Part shown: one piece after another, positions 34,121 to 42,356 of the stretch | Layout of the letters: each line of letters begins with the position of its first letter | How positions within the stretch are numbered: the stretch's first letter is position 1 | Source of the DNA: an uncultured bacterium | GTDB taxonomy: Bacteria > Patescibacteriota > Saccharimonadia > Saccharimonadales > Saccharimonadaceae | Direction of reading: 5' to 3' | Assembly: GCA_937863415.1 (NCBI GenBank) | Contig: CALMFC010000005.1 | Location: 248,001 to 312,000, forward strand | Length of the DNA: 64,000 nt | The notes under the pieces: generated by a model | The model's database searches: none | Seen by the model: the letters and a program-made list of their open reading frames with translations, nothing else | Told to the model about the DNA's origin: nothing | Program-made: the position numbers and the translations under genes

Positions 34121-36382
34121 ATGGCAAAAAAGAAAAAATCCACGCGCAAGAAATCGACTCGCAAATCAGTCAAATCTACAAAAGCGCCCGAACACAGCTT
34201 GCCCGAGGGATTTTGGTCCCAAGTTGGAGCGGTCTTCCTAATAGCAATTTCGATTCTATTCGTTATTGCTTGGTTTAACGCCGGTGGGCCGGTTCTTGAA
34301 TGGTTGCACGACGCAACACTAAATACAGTTGGCTATGCGATGTACGTTCTACCTGTATTATTTGTATATGTAGCAGTCGAGATTTTTCGAGCCGAAGATA
34401 ATCGTCTGCCGTTTGTTATGAAACTAGCGACTATTTCGGCTATTTTGTGGTTCGCGGCACTTTTTGGACTACTTAAGGACGAAGCTGGTAAGGGAACGGG
34501 CGGATATATTGGCGACGTCATCAACAGTGGTGTGTTGTCACTAGTGAACGCCAGTATCGCTGCATTCATCTATATATTGTTAATTGCTATAACGCTGTTA
34601 TTCATTCTTAGAGTTTCGCCGTTTACGGTTATTAAAAAAATTTGGGAAGTTAGCCGTCGAGACGCGCGTGAGCAAGAGGCCAACGTCAAAGTTATGCGTA
34701 ATGCCGCTGCAGTTGATGGGTCTAAGGTTTCGATTGCCGATTTCAAACTAAACGCTGGTGTGCCAACACTTGATGCCGAAGCTAGCAAAAAATCTGCTAA
34801 ACTATCGTCATTTAAAAGTAGCGTGCCTCAGGACAAAGCCGCCGAGGAAAAGGCAGCTCTGGTTACCGTTAGTGATCCAAATTGGGAATCACCAAGCCTA
34901 GATTTACTCGAAAAGAAACAATCGCCAGCAGATGCTGGTGATGTCCAACAGAACGCTCAGATCATCAAAGATACCCTGAGTGAGTTTAATATTGATGTTG
35001 ATATGGAGGGCGCTAACATTGGGCCAAAAGTTACCCAATATACCCTGCGACCACCAAGTGGCGTTAAATTAACGCGTATTACAGCACTTGAAACCAACAT
35101 CGCACTTAATCTAGCAGCTCAGAGTTTGCGTATTGAAGCGCCTATTCCTGGCCAAAAAGCCGTTGGTATCGAGGTTCCTAACCGCAAGGCTGCTGATGTT
35201 CGTTTGCACGCAATAATGACCAGCAGGCAGTGGCAAGCTAGCCACGAACCTTTGTCATTTGCAATCGGTAAAGATATTTCGGGTGAAGCCGTCATTGGTG
35301 AATTAAACCGTATGCCACACTTGCTAATCGCTGGTCAGACAGGTTCGGGTAAGTCGGTAATGATTAACACATTACTAACGAGCTTGCTGTATCATAATAG
35401 CCCGAGTGAAATGAAGTTGATTTTGGTTGATCCAAAACAGGTTGAGATGGCCCCATACCAAGACATCCCACACCTACTGACACCTGTAATTACTGAACCA
35501 GATAAAACCATTAGCGCACTTAAATGGGCAGTGAACGAGATGCAACGACGCTATACTTTGATGGCTGAACACCGCGTCAAAGACATTAAATCATACAACC
35601 AAAAAATTCAATCTAGCAGCAAGAAGATTACAGTTGCTGATGAAGATGGTATTCCGCAAGCTCACGAAGATGGCGCGATGCCATACATAGTGATTGTTAT
35701 CGACGAGTTAGCCGATTTGATGATGGTGGCAGCCCGCGATGTCGAGGCGTTGATTGTGCGTCTAGCTCAAAAGGCTCGTGCTGTTGGTATTCACTTGGTA
35801 CTAGCGACTCAGCGTCCATCGGTCAACGTTATTACAGGTCTGATCAAGGCCAACATTTCGGCGCGTATCGCCTTTACGGTAGCTTCACAAATCGACAGTC
35901 GAACAATTTTGGACGCAGCTGGTGCCGAGAAGTTGCTTGGCCAAGGTGATATGTTGCTCAAGACTGCTGATATGAGTAAGCCAAAGCGTATTCAGGGTGC
36001 GTGGGTAACGGACGAAGAGGTCCAAAAGATTACGGCGCATCTGCACATGCAATCACCTCCACAATATAACGATGAAGTTGTTAGCCAGCCAGTTCAACTG
36101 AATGGAAAGGGCGGAGTTGTGATGGACTTCGACACCGATAACGATGACGATATGTACAAAGACGCTGTACGCGTCGTAGTCGACAGCGGCAAAGCTAGCG
36201 CTAGTTTGTTGCAACGACGCCTACGCGTAGGCTACGCCCGCGCTGCACGCTTGATCGAGAACATGGAAGACCAAGGCATCATCGGCCCAGCCGACGGCGC
36301 CCGCCCTCGTGAAGTCCTGATATCCAGCGCCGACGAAGCCTTCGGCATCGGCATGCCCGCTGACGAAGAAGACGAGATTTAA
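34121..36382 (+). CDS. ftsK: DNA translocase FtsK/SpoIIIE
   Basis: Septum-located motor that pumps chromosome ends into daughter cells and activates Xer recombination. A basic start (KKKKSTRKKSTRK) precedes four predicted membrane helices (about 28-170), a short linker, the alpha-beta motor domain with Walker A GQTGSGKSVM near residue 409 and Walker B VIVIDELADL, and a gamma winged-helix end (SASLLQRRLRVGYARAARLIENMEDQGIIGPADG). The 753 aa correspond to a compact SpoIIIE-type protein. A Xer recombinase is at 56065. Confidence 0.96.
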   Translation: MAKKKKSTRKKSTRKSVKSTKAPEHSLPEGFWSQVGAVFLIAISILFVIAWFNAGGPVLEWLHDATLNTVGYAMYVLPVLFVYVAVEIFRAEDNRLPFVMKLATISAILWFAALFGLLKDEAGKGTGGYIGDVINSGVLSLVNASIAAFIYILLIAITLLFILRVSPFTVIKKIWEVSRRDAREQEANVKVMRNAAAVDGSKVSIADFKLNAGVPTLDAEASKKSAKLSSFKSSVPQDKAAEEKAALVTVSDPNWESPSLDLLEKKQSPADAGDVQQNAQIIKDTLSEFNIDVDMEGANIGPKVTQYTLRPPSGVKLTRITALETNIALNLAAQSLRIEAPIPGQKAVGIEVPNRKAADVRLHAIMTSRQWQASHEPLSFAIGKDISGEAVIGELNRMPHLLIAGQTGSGKSVMINTLLTSLLYHNSPSEMKLILVDPKQVEMAPYQDIPHLLTPVITEPDKTISALKWAVNEMQRRYTLMAEHRVKDIKSYNQKIQSSSKKITVADEDGIPQAHEDGAMPYIVIVIDELADLMMVAARDVEALIVRLAQKARAVGIHLVLATQRPSVNVITGLIKANISARIAFTVASQIDSRTILDAAGAEKLLGQGDMLLKTADMSKPKRIQGAWVTDEEVQKITAHLHMQSPPQYNDEVVSQPVQLNGKGGVVMDFDTDNDDDMYKDAVRVVVDSGKASASLLQRRLRVGYARAARLIENMEDQGIIGPADGARPREVLISSADEAFGIGMPADEEDEI

Positions 36383-36427
36383 ACTTCAGAGCCATTAATT
36401 TTACTGGACTTATCCACATAAAATTGC

Positions 36428-36502
36428 TATAATCAAAGTGTTATCAACTCGGCTTGCGCTAGACGTAAGCATCCATAATGGATTCCAGAGGAGGAAATCT
36501 AA
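36428..36502 (+). promoter_or_regulatory. rpsF promoter and short leader
   Basis: TGC-TATAAT (36425-36433) is an extended -10. The leader contains GCTTG..GTAAGC and ATCCAT-A-ATGGAT hairpins before GAGGAGG. Ribosomal S6 operons are often autoregulated through leader RNA, but no known S6:S18 motif is evident to me. Confidence 0.45.
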
Positions 36503-36871
36503 ATGAAAGAATATGAACTAACTGTTCTAATTCACCCTGATCTAGAAGTAGATCTAGAAACGCCACTAACTAAGGTCCGTGAAATTATCACGAGTGCTGG
36601 TGGCTCAATCACCACCGAGGACAACTGGGGCAAGAAAAAACTTACCTACAAAATCAATCGAGAAGATTTTGCAGTTTATGTGTATTTTGAACTGTCGCTA
36701 CCATCCGACGCACCACTTAAAATTAGTAGTACACTAAATATTACCGAAGAAGTTCTTCGATACCTGTTAGTTACTGTTGACCACAAAGGCCGCAAGGCAC
36801 TAGAAGAGGCAAAGGCAAAAGCTAAAACTTCATCAGAATCAGAATCTGATGATAACAAAGACGAGGAGTAG
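36503..36871 (+). CDS. rpsF: 30S ribosomal protein S6
   Basis: Binds S18 on the 30S platform. The 122-residue protein begins MKEYELTVLIHPDL and has the WGKKKLTYKINREDFAVYVYFEL core; it ends in an acidic tail (SESESDDNKDEE) as in many S6 proteins. Strong GAGGAGG site. It leads rpsF-ssb-rpsR, the widely conserved order. Confidence 0.96.
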   Translation: MKEYELTVLIHPDLEVDLETPLTKVREIITSAGGSITTEDNWGKKKLTYKINREDFAVYVYFELSLPSDAPLKISSTLNITEEVLRYLLVTVDHKGRKALEEAKAKAKTSSESESDDNKDEE

Positions 36872-36874
36872 GCT

Positions 36875-37318
36875 ATGGCAAAAAGCATTAATCAAGTTAT
36901 CCTAATGGGTCGTTTAACACGTGATCCAGAACAGCGAACCACATCAACTGGCAAGACAATCGCAAGCTTTAGCTTGGCAGTTGACAGGGGTGGAGATAGC
37001 GATACCGCAGACTTTTTTGAAATTACCGCTTGGGAAAAGCTAGGCGAATTAGTTATTCAATATCTAGGAAAAGGCCGCCGAGTTTTGGTCCAGGGACGAT
37101 TGCGCCAGGACAGCTGGGACGACAAAGAAACCGGTAAAAAGCGTTCACGTGTTGAAGTGACAGCAACTGACGTCACATTCCTTGATGGACCTAGTGACAG
37201 CGCCGGCCCATCTGACCGTGCATCTAGTGCCCCAAAAAGCGCTAGCAAAAAATCAGACGATGTAGTGATCGAAGACATCGACGACAAACCAATTGATTTA
37301 AGCGAGATTCCATTTTAA
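36875..37318 (+). CDS. ssb: Single-stranded DNA-binding protein
   Basis: Coats ssDNA in replication and repair. The OB fold starts INQVILMGRLTRDPEQRTTSTGKTIASFSLAV and includes FFEITAWEKLGELVIQYLGKGRRVLVQGRL; the C-terminal disordered linker ends in the acidic hook DKPIDLSEIPF, matching the protein-recruiting tip DDxIPF. Length 147. Only 3 nt separate it from rpsF. Confidence 0.96.
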   Translation: MAKSINQVILMGRLTRDPEQRTTSTGKTIASFSLAVDRGGDSDTADFFEITAWEKLGELVIQYLGKGRRVLVQGRLRQDSWDDKETGKKRSRVEVTATDVTFLDGPSDSAGPSDRASSAPKSASKKSDDVVIEDIDDKPIDLSEIPF

Positions 37319-37430
37319 CTAGAATATAGAATTTAGCTATTAGTAATATAGCTTGAATAAATAATTAATAATTAGAGAGCAGAGAGTAGTTAGCCATTTT
37401 CCAATAGCCAACTTCCACCTTCTACTCCTG
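37317..37430. repeat. Dispersed repeat units between ssb and rpsR
   Basis: AACTAGAATATAG begins at the ssb stop codon and continues as a unit also found in reverse orientation at 57701-57734 and 57826-57859. The minus strand of 37385-37425 carries GTGGAAGTTGG and GGAAAATGGC, both repeated inside mutM. There is no reading frame; the remainder is A/T-rich spacer before rpsR. Confidence 0.6.
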
Positions 37431-37442
37431 AAAGGAGCCGTC

Positions 37443-37646
37443 ATGGCTATTAAAAGATTTAAAAAAGACACCCCAGCATTTTTTGACTACAAAGATGTCA
37501 AAACTTTGCAACGATTCATTAACATTTACGGTCAGATCGAGCCAATCGGCAAGACTGGCCTGAGTGCTAAACAGCAACGACAACTAGCGACTGCTATCAA
37601 ACGCGCTCGACACTTGGCGCTACTGCCTTTCGTCGCACAAGGCTAA
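37443..37646 (+). CDS. rpsR: 30S ribosomal protein S18
   Basis: Partner of S6. The 67-residue S18 contains [49 protein letters not shown], the full family core, with a short basic N-terminus. GAAAGGAG precedes the ATG. It is separated from ssb by about 124 nt of repeat-containing spacer rather than being tightly packed as usual. Confidence 0.96.
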   Translation: MAIKRFKKDTPAFFDYKDVKTLQRFINIYGQIEPIGKTGLSAKQQRQLATAIKRARHLALLPFVAQG

Positions 37647-37647
37647 G

Positions 37648-37735
37648 TTAGAATATAGAATATGGCTATTGGAATATAGCTAGTAGTTTTTGGCTTACAG
37701 GCCAATTGCCACCTTCCAAATTCCAATAGCTATAA
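37648..37735. repeat. Dispersed repeat units between rpsR and efp
   Basis: TTAGAATATAGAATATGGC starts 2 nt after the rpsR stop. GCTATTGGAAT and its inverse ATTCCAATAGC form the ends of a long stem over the spacer. The interior minus strand has GGAATTTGGAAGGTGG, like the units at 37385 and in mutM. Confidence 0.6.
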
Positions 37736-37750
37736 AATCGGAGATTTTAT
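37732..37750 (+). promoter_or_regulatory. Hairpin enclosing the efp ribosome binding site
   Basis: ATAAAATC-GGA-GATTTTAT forms an 8-bp A/T-rich hairpin whose loop and first base carry the GGAG Shine-Dalgarno, immediately before ATG 37751. Such a weak stem could open with temperature or ribosome approach. Confidence 0.5.
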
Positions 37751-38314
37751 ATGTATCAACCAACAGATTTAAAAAAAGGTGTTGTCGTTCAGATTGACGG
37801 CAAGCCGTTTAAAGTAATCGACTACAACCAAAAAGTCATGGGACGTGGTGGCAGTATTGTTAACGTCAAGTTAAAAAACTTGATTGACGGTAGTGTTATT
37901 CCCAAGACTTTTAAGGGCCAGGAAAAAATCGAACCAGCTGAAGTTACTAACCGCACGGTGCAATATCTGTATTCGGACGGAACTGACTTTCACTTTATGG
38001 ACCCACAGTCATTCGAACAATTTCATTTACCTGCAGGTACTATCGAAGAATCAGCTGGCTACCTAAAAGAGGGCGAAGAATTGGGCCTGCAGTCATTTGA
38101 AGGCACGATTATCAACGTTGAACTACCTAAAAATGTTTATCTAACGGTTACATATGCTGAAAATGTCACGAAAGGTGATACGTCCAGTAGTGTGCTAAAA
38201 GACGCTACTCTCGAAACAGGGCTAATTGTTAAAGTCCCAGCGTTTATAAAGAACGGTGACGTTATTTCTGTCGATACGGCAACAGGTGAGTACCGCGAAC
38301 GAAAAAAGGATTAG
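37751..38314 (+). CDS. efp: Elongation factor P
   Basis: Relieves ribosome stalling at polyproline, useful here because the window encodes Pro-rich proteins such as the one at 23258. The three-domain 187-residue EF-P shows the KOW-like start (DLKKGVVVQIDGKPFKVIDYNQKVMGRGGSIVNVKLKNL), the middle OB fold and the C-terminal GEYRER. The tip loop around residues 31-35 reads GRGG, without an obvious Lys at the usual modified position. Upstream spacer carries repeats. Confidence 0.95.
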   Translation: MYQPTDLKKGVVVQIDGKPFKVIDYNQKVMGRGGSIVNVKLKNLIDGSVIPKTFKGQEKIEPAEVTNRTVQYLYSDGTDFHFMDPQSFEQFHLPAGTIEESAGYLKEGEELGLQSFEGTIINVELPKNVYLTVTYAENVTKGDTSSSVLKDATLETGLIVKVPAFIKNGDVISVDTATGEYRERKKD

Positions 38315-38317
38315 AAA

Positions 38318-38815
38318 ATGTCAGAATCTCGCGAAAAAAGTTTCCTAGTCGTGGCTACCCCGGATCCAATTGAGCTTGGGCAAGAATTTCGTAAGATTCC
38401 GTTTCATATGACAGTTATAGGCTGGTTCTCTTTTCCAGACCATAGGCGCACTTTTCTTGATCATGCAATGTCAAATATCTTCCACGACCCAACGTTGTTC
38501 GAACGGGCAAAGGGTGGTAAGAAGGTCATGTTTGGCCCCGAAAATGACATTCCAGCTCGTAAAATATTGAATATTGATGATGCGCCGTGGATTGCACTTC
38601 ATGCCTTGATTAAAACTATGGGCAAGTTTCCACCAGAGGATAAATTTAGTGATGTCTTCTCGCCACACATTACAGACACCGACAATCGTAAAGTTGGCTG
38701 GCACGAGAAGGTCGCATTTTCTTCTGTGGCATTATTTGCTAAAACGGCAGTTGACCCCATCAAATATGTTGAAGACGCGTATCAACTTAAACCAAAAGGC
38801 AAGTTAAGTGATTAA
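38318..38815 (+). CDS. 2H phosphoesterase-like protein
   Basis: A 165-residue protein with two H-x-T-like motifs, FHMTVIGWF near residue 30 and SPHITDTD near residue 120, the arrangement of 2H phosphoesterases (2'-5' RNA ligase/cyclic phosphodiesterase superfamily). The likely reaction is on a cyclic or 2'-5' phosphodiester, but the substrate is unknown. It is 3 nt after efp and overlaps tlyA by 8 nt, so the three genes are one transcript. Confidence 0.65.
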   Translation: MSESREKSFLVVATPDPIELGQEFRKIPFHMTVIGWFSFPDHRRTFLDHAMSNIFHDPTLFERAKGGKKVMFGPENDIPARKILNIDDAPWIALHALIKTMGKFPPEDKFSDVFSPHITDTDNRKVGWHEKVAFSSVALFAKTAVDPIKYVEDAYQLKPKGKLSD

Positions 38816-39533
38816 AACTCGACTGGATCAGGCTCTTGTATCACTTCGATTAACCTCAAGTCGTTCGCAAGCAGAAAGTTACATTAAACTCGGTAAAGTT
38901 ACGGTTGATGGACAGGTAATCAACAAACCTGGCTATTTCGTCCGGTCTGATTCAAGGATTCTATTAAATGCAGACGAACAGTACGTCAGTCGGGCAGGAT
39001 TAAAACTCGCCTCTGTCGCTGATGTTTTCGGGCTTAAGTTTAAAGATAAAATCGTACTAGATGTTGGTAGCAGCACTGGTGGTTTTACGGATTACGCATT
39101 GCGCCATGGGGCCAAAAAAGTTTATGCAGTTGATGTCGGGACTGATCAACTTCATCCGAGTCTGCGACGCGATAAACGCATAGAACTTCATGAAAAGACT
39201 GATATCAGGGACTATTATATGAAAATTACGCCTGATATTATCGTAATTGATGTTTCATTTATCAGCCTTCGTGAAATTCTGCCACATCTAGTCAATCATT
39301 TATCTGACACTTCGACTCAGGTCGTTGCGATGGTTAAACCGCAGTTTGAAGCCGGCAAAGACCAAACGAACAAAGGAGTTATCAAAAATGATTCGGTCCG
39401 CCGCCAAATACTACGCGATTTCGAAGATTGGTCACGCCAATATTTCGTAATTGTAGACAAACGTGACAGCGACGTTGCTGGTGCCAAAGGCAATCAAGAA
39501 CGGTTTTATTTACTGAAACCACTTGATCGTTAG
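38808..39533 (+). CDS. tlyA: TlyA-family rRNA (cytidine-2'-O)-methyltransferase
   Basis: TlyA methylates ribosomal RNA; the family is also annotated hemolysin A. The N-terminal S4 RNA-binding domain (RLDQALVSLRLTSSRSQAESYIKLGKVTVDGQ) precedes an FtsJ-type methyltransferase with the SAM motif LDVGSSTGGFTDYAL near residue 85, VDVGTDQLHPSLR, and VIDVSFISLREILP. 241 aa. Starts at GTG 38808 within the previous gene. Confidence 0.92.
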   Translation: MIKTRLDQALVSLRLTSSRSQAESYIKLGKVTVDGQVINKPGYFVRSDSRILLNADEQYVSRAGLKLASVADVFGLKFKDKIVLDVGSSTGGFTDYALRHGAKKVYAVDVGTDQLHPSLRRDKRIELHEKTDIRDYYMKITPDIIVIDVSFISLREILPHLVNHLSDTSTQVVAMVKPQFEAGKDQTNKGVIKNDSVRRQILRDFEDWSRQYFVIVDKRDSDVAGAKGNQERFYLLKPLDR

Positions 39534-39609
39534 TGCCATAAATACTCATGCTTGCATCTGGGGTGACGGTTGTTATAGTTAATATAACTTTGTAAACACG
39601 GGAGAAGTT

Positions 39610-40590
39610 ATGGCAAAAACTAAGAAATTTGAAACCGCAAGCTCATATACGTTACTGGACCCAAAAGTCCAGGAGGAGGCGACTCTACTAAATCAGGCAT
39701 ATGACCTAAGGGTGGGCGCTGATAAAAAAGAGAAAGATGCCGAGCAATTAAGGGGTGACCGATATCAAGAGTTTAATGATGAAGTTGTGGCTTTGATGGT
39801 CGAACAAGATATAATTGATAGTGACGAATTATTACGAAGATATTATTCTAGTATTTTAAAGTTGGACCAGTCTTCGCTTGAGACTGAACTTTTTAATAAA
39901 ATGATGGATGTTCGAGCTAGGCTTAAGCCTGGTGTTTATGTAATGGACGCAAAGGATAGTGTTTGGAAAATTACTAAGAATAACGATAGTGGCGATGCAG
40001 ACGTTAGGCCTATTCTGGGCTTTATCGAAACAGACAAGGCTCTTAATACCAGGACTGTAAGTCTACATTGGAGTGCTGTAGTTACAGAGAAAGATGAACG
40101 TGTCGATATTTTTGACAATACAATCGTAGGGAGAGAGGCGATTCTAAAAGAGTTTAATTTTCATATCGATTTGGTGAAAAATTATCCAGAAGCAATGTCT
40201 AGATACATAAGGGCGTACGAAAAACTTGGCGAATTAGATAAAGCTCAACGGTTTAAAGACATGGCTGTCGAATATTCAAAACAATCTCTGGAAGGTGCTG
40301 TTTTTGGGCATGGCATGTCTAATCCTGCGAGTGATATACCCTTACATCTAACAATACTTTCTGAGTTTGAAGAGCCAAAGTTCAATCAATTTCTCGATAG
40401 AATTAAAAAAGATGCAGCTCGAAACCTACACAGAAACCTTGTAGAAGAAGTTATCAAGTATGTTGTCAAGACTAAAAAAGAGTCCAAAGGAGATATGTCA
40501 CATCCGACAGCACTTGAAGTTGCGCAGGCTAGGGTGGGCTTTATCGAAGAAGGTGAATTACTATTGGCCGCCGAAGAACCGAATAGTTAG
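39610..40590 (+). CDS. Hypothetical protein, charged and mostly helical
   Basis: Not recognised. 326 residues without signal peptide or membrane segment; rich in Lys/Glu/Asp, with heptad-like helical stretches near residues 40-100 and a TPR-like region around 185-225 (YPEAMSRYIRAYEKLGELDKAQRFKDMAVEY). It has its own GGGAGAAG ribosome site and lies between tlyA and the convergent ychF. Probably a cytoplasmic protein; no function is suggested. Confidence 0.7.
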   Translation: MAKTKKFETASSYTLLDPKVQEEATLLNQAYDLRVGADKKEKDAEQLRGDRYQEFNDEVVALMVEQDIIDSDELLRRYYSSILKLDQSSLETELFNKMMDVRARLKPGVYVMDAKDSVWKITKNNDSGDADVRPILGFIETDKALNTRTVSLHWSAVVTEKDERVDIFDNTIVGREAILKEFNFHIDLVKNYPEAMSRYIRAYEKLGELDKAQRFKDMAVEYSKQSLEGAVFGHGMSNPASDIPLHLTILSEFEEPKFNQFLDRIKKDAARNLHRNLVEEVIKYVVKTKKESKGDMSHPTALEVAQARVGFIEEGELLLAAEEPNS

Positions 40591-40601
40591 TTCAGGCTCG
40601 T

Positions 40602-41678
40602 TCAAACGTTAAATCTAAATTCAACTACGTCACCTGGTTGCATAATATATTCTTTGCCTTCGGTACGCATTTTGCCGAGTTTTTTGGCATTTGTTTCTGA
40701 GCCTGCGTCAATCAAATCATCATAGTCGACAACTTGGGCGGCAATGAAACCACGCTCGAAATCGGTGTGTATTACGCCGGCTGCTTGTGGGGCAGTCGAA
40801 CCTTTTTTGATTGTCCAGGCTCGGACTTCTTTGGGCCCAGCTGTTAGGTAACTTTGTAATCCTAGTATGTCATAAGCTGCGTGGATCATTTGGCTTAAAC
40901 CAGTCTCCTTAACGCCATAACTTTCCAGTAGTTCCTGGGCATCCGCCTCTGACAATTCTTTTATTTCGTCCTCTAATTGAGCGCATACAAAAATTGTTCG
41001 GGCGGGACTAACAAGCTGTGTTAGTTCAGTTTGTTTTGCCTTGTCATTTATCTTATTTTCGTCGACGTTAAAGGCATAAATTACTGGTTTTGCGGTCAGT
41101 AAATGCAAATCATAAATGTACTCTTCGTTAATGGACGGCAAGGCAGAAAGTGGTGTTCCACCATTTAGATGTCGCAGCAGATTTTCTAGATATTCAGCCA
41201 CTAATTTTTGTTTTGGAAATGCTTTTGATTCTTTAATGACTTTTGGTAAACGCGATTCGATAGTTTGGATATCTGCGAGTATTAATTCAGTATTTATAAT
41301 TTCAATATCAGCCTTTGGATCTATGCGGTCTGATACGTGCACGATGTCGTCGTTTTCAAATGCTCTGACAATATGAACAATCGCATCGCACTGTCGAATA
41401 TTGGCGAGGAACTTGTTGCCCAGACCCTCACCCTTACTAGCACCGGCTACAAGTCCAGCGATATCTACGAAAGTAACTGTCGCAGGTAAGAGTTTTTCTG
41501 ATCCATAAAGCTTGGCAAGCTCGGCCAGTCGATTATCAGGCACCGCAACAATACCAGTATTAGGCTCGATAGTAGCGAAAGGGTAATTAGCCGCCAAAAT
41601 ATTATTATTGGTCAGCGCATTAAAAAGCGTCGACTTCCCGACGTTAGGCAGCCCTACAATACCAATTGCTAAACTCAT
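40602..41678 (-). CDS. ychF: Redox-regulated ATPase YchF (Obg family)
   Basis: Universal P-loop GTPase-fold ATPase linked to the ribosome and stress. G1 [14 protein letters not shown] is at residues 8-21, G2/G3 [14 protein letters not shown] and [29 protein letters not shown], then a helical insertion and the C-terminal TGS domain ([32 protein letters not shown]). Length 358 is standard. Its ATG is 6 nt after a minus-strand TATAAT (41685-41690), so it is leaderless. Confidence 0.97.
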   Translation of the reverse strand: MSLAIGIVGLPNVGKSTLFNALTNNNILAANYPFATIEPNTGIVAVPDNRLAELAKLYGSEKLLPATVTFVDIAGLVAGASKGEGLGNKFLANIRQCDAIVHIVRAFENDDIVHVSDRIDPKADIEIINTELILADIQTIESRLPKVIKESKAFPKQKLVAEYLENLLRHLNGGTPLSALPSINEEYIYDLHLLTAKPVIYAFNVDENKINDKAKQTELTQLVSPARTIFVCAQLEDEIKELSEADAQELLESYGVKETGLSQMIHAAYDILGLQSYLTAGPKEVRAWTIKKGSTAPQAAGVIHTDFERGFIAAQVVDYDDLIDAGSETNAKKLGKMRTEGKEYIMQPGDVVEFRFNV

Positions 41679-41822
41679 AACCTTATTATAACAGATAGAA
41701 TAGTATAAATTTATCTACATCGATGCACATAATCTGACTATGGCATGATGATGAGTCCATAAACGATTAATTGCCCTATATTGTTAATGGTAATTAAGGC
41801 TTAATTTGGTTATAATTTTGAT

Positions 41823-42341
41823 ATGGCCTTTTTCTTGCGCAAAAAAACAATTATAAGAATTAGTATACTGGTGGGCATATTGGTACTAGGTGCCGCTGCG
41901 TTTGTGACGTATAAGCTGGTTGATTTAAACAATAACTCAAAGGTACAGCCTGTTGATAAAAAGCCAGTCGCTTCGTTAACCGATGCGAAACTAATCAAAG
42001 AGAAGCAAGTCAAGGTAGATAATTTGATTGCCACTGGTGATGAGAAGTCTATCAAACAGGCGGAAGTAATTGTAAAAGATGATGTCGCCACGGCCAAGGC
42101 GAGCGGCAGTCAGACGGCTGTAGCTAGGACGAGTGTTGATTGGGCTAACGTCTTGATTCAGACGGGCAGAGCACAAGAGGCGCTTGACACAATACTTTTG
42201 CCACTGAATAAAGAGTACACAACGGTAGATGATTACAAGTACAGTATTTATGGCTCAATAAGTTGGGCATATAGAATGCTTGGTGATTCTGCTAAGTCCT
42301 ATGAATACCTTGATAGGATACCTTCGAAGGGCTGGGATTAA
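41823..42341 (+). CDS. Hypothetical membrane-anchored protein with TPR-like end
   Basis: 172 residues: short basic start, one membrane helix (about 11-33, IIRISILVGILVLGAAAFVTYKL), then an outside helical domain with TPR-like spacing (GRAQEALDTILLPLNKEYT, GDSAKSYEYLDRI). Leaderless: TATAAT at 41811-41816, 6 nt before ATG. It is 15 nt from the next gene, encoding a large secreted protein, and the two stand at the front of the pilus cluster. Confidence 0.75.
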   Translation: MAFFLRKKTIIRISILVGILVLGAAAFVTYKLVDLNNNSKVQPVDKKPVASLTDAKLIKEKQVKVDNLIATGDEKSIKQAEVIVKDDVATAKASGSQTAVARTSVDWANVLIQTGRAQEALDTILLPLNKEYTTVDDYKYSIYGSISWAYRMLGDSAKSYEYLDRIPSKGWD

Positions 42342-42356
42342 CGGGGTGGTTAGTAT

